Shown one piece after another: positions 1-5,992 of a DNA stretch of 17,975 bases; position 1 is the stretch's first letter; every line of letters begins with the position of its first letter. Below the pieces are notes generated by a model, which was not told where the DNA came from, searched no databases, and saw only the letters and a program-made list of their open reading frames with translations. A program made the position numbers and the translations under genes. The DNA comes from an uncultured Christensenellaceae bacterium (GTDB lineage Bacteria > Bacillota > Clostridia > Christensenellales > UBA3700): assembly GCA_910588015.1 (NCBI GenBank), contig CAJUOK010000028.1, positions 1 to 17,975 of the forward strand. Reading direction: 5' to 3'.

Positions 1-3000
1 TCTCTACAGGTACTTCTACCCTTACTTCTTTCTCTACTATCTTCTCGACTTCGACGGGCACTTCAACCTTGACTTCCTTTTCAACTATCTTTTCTACCGG
101 CACCTCTACGATTTTTTCTATCTCGACCGGTACTTCGACTTTAACTTCCTTTTCTACTATCTTCTCAACGGGTACTTCCACTATCTTTTCAATTATTTGA
201 GGTTGCGCTTGCGCGGGTTGAGTATTTTGATTAGAAGACAGCTCGAGTATCTTTTCCATAAGAACTTCTTGATTCTTCATCATCTGCTTTAGCGTTTCGT
301 CATTGACGCTAGTTGCCGCAACTTCTCTCTCAACAACTTTCTCCGTTGGCTGTTCGACAAGTTTTTTCATTATATCGCGCATTGTCTCTTCATTCTTACG
401 GATATCTTCTCTGTTGCTCTTCATCTCCTCCGTCAGTTGTTTGAGAACTTCGTCGCTTACCGATGCTTGCTGCGGCAACATCTGCTGAACGCCGGGAAGT
501 AACGCGCTTACAGTCTCGGATATAAGTCCTCTCATCTCTTCGACTCCCAGTCCGTAGCCTCCGCCCATATATGCGCCTTGCGGCATTCCCTGCCCCATAT
601 TGCCGCCGTTGGAGTTGCCGCCCATAATGCCCATAAGCATCATACGCATATTTTCGTCGCGCTGTTTTGCCTCCATTTCAGACCTATTGCGTTCATACTC
701 TTCTTTGCTGTAAGCCAAATCGTCCTCGGCTTTTATGCACCTGCTCTTGGCTATCAACATAATAACAAGGCTTGCAACCGCGCACCCCATTAGAACGCAC
801 GCTATCGCCGTCCACGCCGTAGACGCCAAACCAAACAAGCCCACGGCTCCTGCGTAATAACTCTTATATCTCTCGTCTGCAGTCTTATTGGCTTTTTTTC
901 TTCTACCCTCATAGCTTGCAGTCTTCGCCAAAAATGCTATTATGAGTATTATGCTTATTCCGCTGGCTATAGCCTGCCAATATTCTTTTAGTATATTAAC
1001 GATATTGCTTAAATCAACGGTTCCGCCACCGTTACTTTCGCCGCTGTTTATATCTCCGCTTCCCGTTCCGTCGGGATTTGCGCCTTCGCCGTCGGCGTTA
1101 AGCGTTATCTTATATTTGAAAGTTGCTCCTTGACGTATAAAATAATTACCTTCCACAGTTGCGGTAACGGTATACTCTCCCGCGTATATGGAATTGGTAT
1201 AATCTCCGCCAAAAGTCAAATTAACGCCTTCCAACGGATTGCCGTCGCTATCCAAGACAGTTGCGCTAGGTCTTTGCAACTTGCCGTTGAATTCGAAGGT
1301 ATTTTCATCCCACTCTATTGTGATGACTTGCATTCCGCTTCTCGGCATAATTACCCAATGCCATTCCGTATTGCCGTCCAATTCATAATTATCGTACCAA
1401 CTTGCGCTTGGATTTGCCGATACGCTCACAGTATAAGAACCAACGTCGCTCGCCTCAATATCTCCGCTCATAATAAAATCCGCAACGTAATCAAACTTGG
1501 TTTCGTCTCCTGCCACTATGCCTATCACGCCGTTTAATTTGGGAGATTGCATTTGTCCTTCTGCAAATATGAAATCAAACTTATCCCAATCTGCAATCAA
1601 ATGCGCTTTTTCTATCTTCCAAGTGACGGTCACGGAAGAACCGTACTGCGTATCGGGAGTTTCCCAAGAACAGTTCGTAGTGTCGCCCAACGTTATTACC
1701 GACCTATAAGTCTTGGCGTCTTTTCCCTCGGGAGACGTGCTTATGCTCATTACGCTTGGATAATATCCAGTCAATAAATCAGCAAGCTTCTTTGTCGTAC
1801 CGTCGTATACCAACGTGTTCTCCAAAGTCGGCGTAGCAAACACAGCTTTGACAATTTGGAAGGTAATGCTTTCGCCTTCTGCTATTGTATACGCGTCGCT
1901 CTTGAGCACTATCTTGACTTTATAGGTTCCCCTTGCTATCATTTCTTCAAGAGGTTTGCTGCCGATATCGGCTTGATATTCGAATTCTATATCCTCTACC
2001 GGCACTCCGTCTATCATTACCGTTGCGATAGGATGTTGCGCCTCGCCGGTATACATAAGCTCTTTTGTATTCCACACTACAGTAACCGCCGTGGACTCAA
2101 CTATCTTAAGCGTTATCTGCACATCGTCGGACAACTTAAAATCCGCGCTAAGGTCGGGGAAAGTAATGTTGACGTAAAACGTTCCCGGTCCTTTAAGAGT
2201 GTCTGCATCGACTTCATCTCCATCCTTGTTTATATAGGTATATTCTACCTGCGACGCAACTTTATCTCCGTCGTACGCGGGAAATCTGTCGGGACGCAAC
2301 TCGTCAATGCCAACGACTTCGCCTGTATACGGTTTGGTTACGCTTCCGTTGTTGTATTGCGCCAAAATTCCGCTGATATCCAATTCCTGTTGAATGAGCG
2401 GAATGTCAACGTCAATCTCAAGAGATACTCCGTTGAAAACGTACGTAATCTTTACGCTGTCAATTACCAAATCAATATCGGAAACGTGCAATTTGTTATC
2501 GGGTTTTTTATACTTTATCTTATAATCTCCCCAAGGCACTTCCGCCCATTCTTTGAGAAAATCCGACGTTCCCTCCGTTCCGCCTACGTACATAGCTTCG
2601 ACTTTTAAATCTCCCGCTTTCAGCGCGTCCAAAGCCATTATCTTCCTGTTGACGACTGTTACTTTGAGGTCTTCTATTCTGTCGGCTCTCAAAAATTTGG
2701 CAGTCAAAAACATATCGTTCTTGATTAGGTCTTTTGCAAAATCCCAACGTGTGTCAGGCTCTGCCGTCGCGTTGTCAGGTTCTGCCGCGTTGTAATACCA
2801 ACCGATAAACAGTTCTCCGTCCTTGGTCGGAGCGGGCGGCTCTACAATATGCATTCCGTATCTATATGCATTTGTATCTTGAGTCGTGTCAGTCTCCGTC
2901 TTAAACGTAACCCCGTACGTCGCCGTCATTGTCGTCACTTTTATAGTTATAGGTTCTTTTACGTTGGCGTACGCAGTGGTCGGCGAACCTGTCGAATTGG

Positions 3001-5659
3001 TCTGCTTTCTGTATTTGCTCACCAATATAGGCGTTCCGTCTATTATGAACGCGGGACTCTCTCCCGACAACGCGCCAGAAAGCGACGAATCTTTTTCCAA
3101 CTCTTCCGCAAACGCGTCGTCGAATAAATCTGCGACGTACGCATACGGCAAATTATCGTTATATTTGATAACGTTGAGCACCATCGTCACGCCTATGACG
3201 TCAAACATATCGAAAGTTATCGACAAATACTTGACTTCAAACGCTCCGCTATAGCTTATTACCTGTCCTGCGCTGTCTTTTGCGCCAAGGTAATTACCCA
3301 AATAACTGTCATCGGGTTGGAACGTCACGTCTCTGGTAACTTTGCCGTCTTTCAAATCTCCTTCGGCAATGCTTCCCAAATTCAGCTTCCAAGCCGTAGT
3401 TCCCGTAATATATTCTTTATTTCCCCCCGTCAACGCGTACATCTTGGCTATTGGTTTTATTTCTTTGTAATCCATACCCACGTACGCCGTATCTTCTGTG
3501 CTCAAACTTTCCAAATACAACTGCGCGGGGGATATCTCCACTTCGGGAGCTTCTATCGAATCTTTACCAGTCCACAACGGTTCGTTCTTGCAATAAAATT
3601 CAAATTCAAGCGAATAAATGCCGCTGTCTTTGACGTTGGTTATTTTGCTATACGCCGATTGCGTTCCGTTGGGCACTTTTACCTTGCCTCCGCTTTCCGC
3701 CTTATACCATTGATAGCTATAATCCGCATTCGTCATATCGTCAACGGAGATACTGCTTGCCAACGAAACGTTGACTCCATTTTCGTATACTCTTTTATAG
3801 ATTGCTCCGTCCAAAGTCGCATTTGTGACTGCAATAGTTTGAGTAATGCCCCCAGTATATTCCCATACCGCATAAAGCGTCACTTCTCCTCGAAGTCCTG
3901 CCTTCATTTCTTTAAACGGGTCGCTTATATCGTCAACGTTTTCCGTCCATCCGAGGAATTTGTGGTTGGCTTCTTCTGTCGGAGTATAAAGCGAGTCGCC
4001 CTTGCGCACAATAATAAAACTGTCGTCGGTAACGTTATACGTTGTTGACCCGTCGTCTCCCGAATCTGAAAGACGGTAATTTTTATAGGTAACCGTAACT
4101 TGCATATCGTTGCGCACCGGATTGTTAAGATAAGTAAAATCTTTGCCTATCAAAGTCTTGTCCGTCCATATGCCGTCAGGCAACGCGGTATCGGCTTTGG
4201 CAGCAGAAAACAATTTTTCTTCTGCCTGCGTCTGACCTTCCGGAGTGTTTGACGGATTCGCCGTGCCTGTACTTGTTATAAGGTGACTGTAATAATTACT
4301 AGATGTAGCGACAGTATCGTCGAGAACAGTCGTAAAACTTCCTACGGAGTTAAGGTCTACCTTTCTTGTATAGTCTGCGCCGTTATGCACATTTGTCGCA
4401 ACGGTAACCGCTCTCGCATTCAAATAGTGGTTATTTCCGGTTCCTGCCGTAACTCCATACAAAGAATATGTTTGAGGAGTTGCAGTCGCACCAGTCTGCT
4501 TAACAAAAACACCTGTCGAATATACGTTGGTAAGTTTCATACTTGCAGGTACATACGAACTCGCTTGAATATGAATTAACGAAGCGTCCCATATTAAATT
4601 CCCCGCCTTTGCAGTACGCATTGACACAACATTAGAAAGTTCGATATTAACGCCTGAAGAACTGACCAAACAACCGATTACCCCGCCCGAATAACGAGTT
4701 ACAGATGATTGATAATTTTGTTGCATATCAAAAAATGAAACGCAATCGTATATCTTAATTTGCGCGTTTGAAGGCGTAGAACCTATAAATCCTCCCTGAA
4801 ATGATGCGCCTCCAAGACCTGCAGTCTTCAATACCGCTCTTATAGTGCAACGATATAGGTTTATCGTGCCGCCTGCCCAACCTATCATTCCGCCTACGCT
4901 TGTATTATTACCGTTAAATGAATTAGTCATCTCGATTTCACTTTCGAAATGACAGTTTAAAATAGAGTTATTATTATTGGCATTTCCTACTAAACCGCCG
5001 GTTTGATAGCTGTCTGAAATATTGCCTTTTGATTTGATTACACCGCTGAAATCACAGATTACAGAATTTTGAATGGCTCTGAACAATCCGCTACCGCCGC
5101 TTGTGTAAGAAATTTGAGTCTCAATATTGATAATCGAATAGCCGTTGCCGCAAAAAACGCCTGCGAAATACGGCACCTGCGCTATTTGCGCGCCCGCAAC
5201 TGTCGCGTCCGCGTCTATATCATTGCCAAGCGCATAATACTTGCCTTGAGTAACACTATATGAAGTTGCGCTTGAAGCCAAAGCATTCCATTCACCAATA
5301 GTGGAAATAACGTAAGGATTTTCTTTGGAACCGCGAGTCGCGCTTGTATTAACTGTGACGTCTACAATATCTTCCTCCGTAGGTTTGGAACCGCTATTCA
5401 AAGCGTTGTGATATGCTATAGCCTTCGTCACATCGGTATAGCTGTATTTAGAATTGTTTTTGAACTGCGAAAAACTATCTGACGGACAATCTTCTACGTT
5501 GGTGGCAAGATTTTGTACGCCGTCTTTATTTGGGGAATTATTAATTAAGTTTTTCTGCAAAGAGAACATTGCAAAAAACATTCCCAATATCAGACAAACC
5601 GTCAACAAGATAAATACTAAATTTTTCGAACACTTTTTGATAGGCTTATTTTTATCCAT
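1..5659 (-). CDS. Giant modular surface protein, 3' end beyond window
   Basis: I translated this frame by hand; it is open from ATG 5659 to the left edge, giving at least 1886 residues. The start is supported by AGGAGTG at 5673-5667, 7 nt upstream. Modules in order, with approximate residues: signal or anchor helix 12-31 (LVFILLTVCLILGMFFAMF); GLUG/beta-helix-like region 115-335 (ENPYVIST..., YYALGNDID, FAGVFCGNGYSI, GGLVGN); InlB B-repeat-like module 520-600 (FLGWTE, TLYAVW); Ig-like region 605-690; a second InlB-like module 910-990 (FIGWYYN); four MBG-like modules about 1192-1520 (MYTGEAQHP, YAGEYTV); Gly/Asn/Ser linker 1521-1550; TM 1560-1578; RRKK loop; long hydrophobic stretch 1603-1637; tail with a Met/Gly/Asn-rich patch, coiled coil and EKIVE/VPVE repeats. 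No LPXTG is seen before the edge. By family knowledge, such modules form extracellular adhesive stalks. The ligand is unknown, and the tail's side of the membrane is inferred. Confidence 0.9.
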   Translation of the reverse strand, partial: MDKNKPIKKCSKNLVFILLTVCLILGMFFAMFSLQKNLINNSPNKDGVQNLATNVEDCPSDSFSQFKNNSKYSYTDVTKAIAYHNALNSGSKPTEEDIVDVTVNTSATRGSKENPYVISTIGEWNALASSATSYSVTQGKYYALGNDIDADATVAGAQIAQVPYFAGVFCGNGYSIINIETQISYTSGGSGLFRAIQNSVICDFSGVIKSKGNISDSYQTGGLVGNANNNNSILNCHFESEIEMTNSFNGNNTSVGGMIGWAGGTINLYRCTIRAVLKTAGLGGASFQGGFIGSTPSNAQIKIYDCVSFFDMQQNYQSSVTRYSGGVIGCLVSSSGVNIELSNVVSMRTAKAGNLIWDASLIHIQASSYVPASMKLTNVYSTGVFVKQTGATATPQTYSLYGVTAGTGNNHYLNARAVTVATNVHNGADYTRKVDLNSVGSFTTVLDDTVATSSNYYSHLITSTGTANPSNTPEGQTQAEEKLFSAAKADTALPDGIWTDKTLIGKDFTYLNNPVRNDMQVTVTYKNYRLSDSGDDGSTTYNVTDDSFIIVRKGDSLYTPTEEANHKFLGWTENVDDISDPFKEMKAGLRGEVTLYAVWEYTGGITQTIAVTNATLDGAIYKRVYENGVNVSLASSISVDDMTNADYSYQWYKAESGGKVKVPNGTQSAYSKITNVKDSGIYSLEFEFYCKNEPLWTGKDSIEAPEVEISPAQLYLESLSTEDTAYVGMDYKEIKPIAKMYALTGGNKEYITGTTAWKLNLGSIAEGDLKDGKVTRDVTFQPDDSYLGNYLGAKDSAGQVISYSGAFEVKYLSITFDMFDVIGVTMVLNVIKYNDNLPYAYVADLFDDAFAEELEKDSSLSGALSGESPAFIIDGTPILVSKYRKQTNSTGSPTTAYANVKEPITIKVTTMTATYGVTFKTETDTTQDTNAYRYGMHIVEPPAPTKDGELFIGWYYNAAEPDNATAEPDTRWDFAKDLIKNDMFLTAKFLRADRIEDLKVTVVNRKIMALDALKAGDLKVEAMYVGGTEGTSDFLKEWAEVPWGDYKIKYKKPDNKLHVSDIDLVIDSVKITYVFNGVSLEIDVDIPLIQQELDISGILAQYNNGSVTKPYTGEVVGIDELRPDRFPAYDGDKVASQVEYTYINKDGDEVDADTLKGPGTFYVNITFPDLSADFKLSDDVQITLKIVESTAVTVVWNTKELMYTGEAQHPIATVMIDGVPVEDIEFEYQADIGSKPLEEMIARGTYKVKIVLKSDAYTIAEGESITFQIVKAVFATPTLENTLVYDGTTKKLADLLTGYYPSVMSISTSPEGKDAKTYRSVITLGDTTNCSWETPDTQYGSSVTVTWKIEKAHLIADWDKFDFIFAEGQMQSPKLNGVIGIVAGDETKFDYVADFIMSGDIEASDVGSYTVSVSANPSASWYDNYELDGNTEWHWVIMPRSGMQVITIEWDENTFEFNGKLQRPSATVLDSDGNPLEGVNLTFGGDYTNSIYAGEYTVTATVEGNYFIRQGATFKYKITLNADGEGANPDGTGSGDINSGESNGGGTVDLSNIVNILKEYWQAIASGISIILIIAFLAKTASYEGRRKKANKTADERYKSYYAGAVGLFGLASTAWTAIACVLMGCAVASLVIMLIAKSRCIKAEDDLAYSKEEYERNRSEMEAKQRDENMRMMLMGIMGGNSNGGNMGQGMPQGAYMGGGYGLGVEEMRGLISETVSALLPGVQQMLPQQASVSDEVLKQLTEEMKSNREDIRKNEETMRDIMKKLVEQPTEKVVEREVAATSVNDETLKQMMKNQEVLMEKILELSSNQNTQPAQAQPQIIEKIVEVPVEKIVEKEVKVEVPVEIEKIVEVPVEKIVEKEVKVEVPVEVEKIVEKEVRVEVPVE
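2..190 (-). repeat. Tandem EKIVE/VPVE-coding repeat
   Basis: Within the surface protein (residues about 1824-1886), the 24-residue unit EKIVEVPVEKIVEKEVKVEV plus PVE and I or V occurs twice in tandem (72 nt each). A shortened copy, EKIVEKEVRVEVPVE, follows and reaches the window edge. The units are very rich in Glu, Lys and Val, with regular alternation of charged and beta-branched residues. They probably form an extended or filament-like spacer. The number of units is unknown because the array continues beyond the window. Confidence 0.85.
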
Positions 5660-5666
5660 AATATTT

Positions 5667-5673
5667 CACTCCT
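5667..5673 (-). promoter_or_regulatory. Ribosome binding site of the surface protein gene
   Basis: AGGAGTG on the minus strand lies 7 nt before ATG 5659 and fixes this start. The translation begins MDKNKPIKK and runs straight into the hydrophobic signal or anchor segment. Confidence 0.75.
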
Positions 5674-5771
5674 ATACCTTTTCATCGTTTTGTAAGAGCT
5701 ACGAAAGACTTGCGAAATTTGAATATTAATAAAAATTCGCAATTTACAAAAAAGGTATACTTTTACTGACT

Positions 5772-5805
5772 GCCGTTTAGCATATCGCGAAACGGCGTAT
5801 TTTTT
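5772..5805 (+). terminator. Hairpin with T-tract inside the inverted-repeat segment
   Basis: GCCGTTT (5772-5778) pairs with AAACGGC (5790-5796) across an 11-nt loop, and TTTTTT follows at 5800-5805 on the plus strand. In the present orientation it would act as a terminator only for plus-strand transcripts. If the 5771-5851 segment were inverted, it would face the surface gene and could block read-through. The stem is short, so its strength is uncertain. Confidence 0.45.
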
Positions 5806-5812
5806 CAATAAT

Positions 5813-5842
5813 ATTATAGTTCACGATACGTTATTTTGCAAT
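5813..5842 (-). promoter_or_regulatory. Predicted sigma-A promoter of the surface gene
   Basis: On the minus strand, the -35 is TTGCAA (5842-5837) and the -10 is TATAAT (5818-5813), with an 18-bp spacer. The implied start near 5806 leaves a leader of about 147 nt before ATG 5659. The whole promoter is inside the 22-bp inverted repeats: the right arm is just upstream of the -35, and the left arm is within the transcribed leader. Confidence 0.6.
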
Positions 5843-5938
5843 ACCTTTGGGTCAGTAAAAGTATACTTTTTTTGGAAATCAACGGTTTTTAGCTAAATTA
5901 ATATATAATTTATATAATAAAAATTAATTTAAACATAT

Positions 5939-5968
5939 AAAATGCCGACTCTTCAAAGTCGGCATTTT
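5939..5968 (-). terminator. Terminator after the alpha-mannosidase gene
   Basis: The perfect 12-bp arms AAAATGCCGACT (5939-5950) and AGTCGGCATTTT (5957-5968) enclose a 6-nt loop. The hairpin is 25 nt past the mannosidase stop. The T and A runs at both ends make it likely to work in both directions, insulating the mannosidase gene from the switch-like region at 5749-5873. The sequence between 5874 and 5938 is plain AT-rich spacer in which I see nothing further. Confidence 0.8.
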
Positions 5969-5992
5969 ATAATTGCAACAAAAATTTAATAT

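Larger units (their letters stand above)
5749..5873. repeat. 22-bp inverted repeats enclosing a promoter (candidate inverton)
   Basis: The left arm (5749-5770) and right arm (5852-5873) are inverted repeats matching at 21 of 22 positions, with a perfect 16-bp core GTATACTTTTACTGAC. They enclose 81 bp that carry the predicted promoter of the surface gene and a 7-bp hairpin with a T-tract. Arms of about 20 bp around a surface-gene promoter resemble the DNA-inversion switches known in Clostridioides difficile and Bacteroides. No recombinase gene is in the window. A pair of operator sites or a small mobile element are the alternatives; I found no target-site duplication. Confidence 0.6.

Noticed and set aside
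2..190. CRISPR-like or DNA-level tandem array at the left edge
   Set aside because: The repeats are in frame and encode the EKIVE/VPVE protein repeat; there are no spacers.
1856..4048. Long plus-strand open frames (for example 1856-2608 and 3317-4048) opposite the surface protein gene
   Set aside because: They are antisense to a continuous modular protein frame, have no ribosome binding site or recognisable domain, and arise from its codon use.
5711..5741. TGCGAA/TTCGCA hairpin in the surface gene leader as a riboswitch
   Set aside because: The stem is only 6 bp with a large AT-rich loop, and no known riboswitch core is visible.
5617..5808. 63-residue minus-strand frame across the start of the surface gene
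   Set aside because: It overlaps the promoter, leader and signal-peptide coding region in another frame and has no ribosome binding site.
5749..5873. Insertion sequence remnant
   Set aside because: I found no target-site duplication and no transposase fragment, and the content is promoter-like, so an inversion or operator role fits better; not fully excluded.
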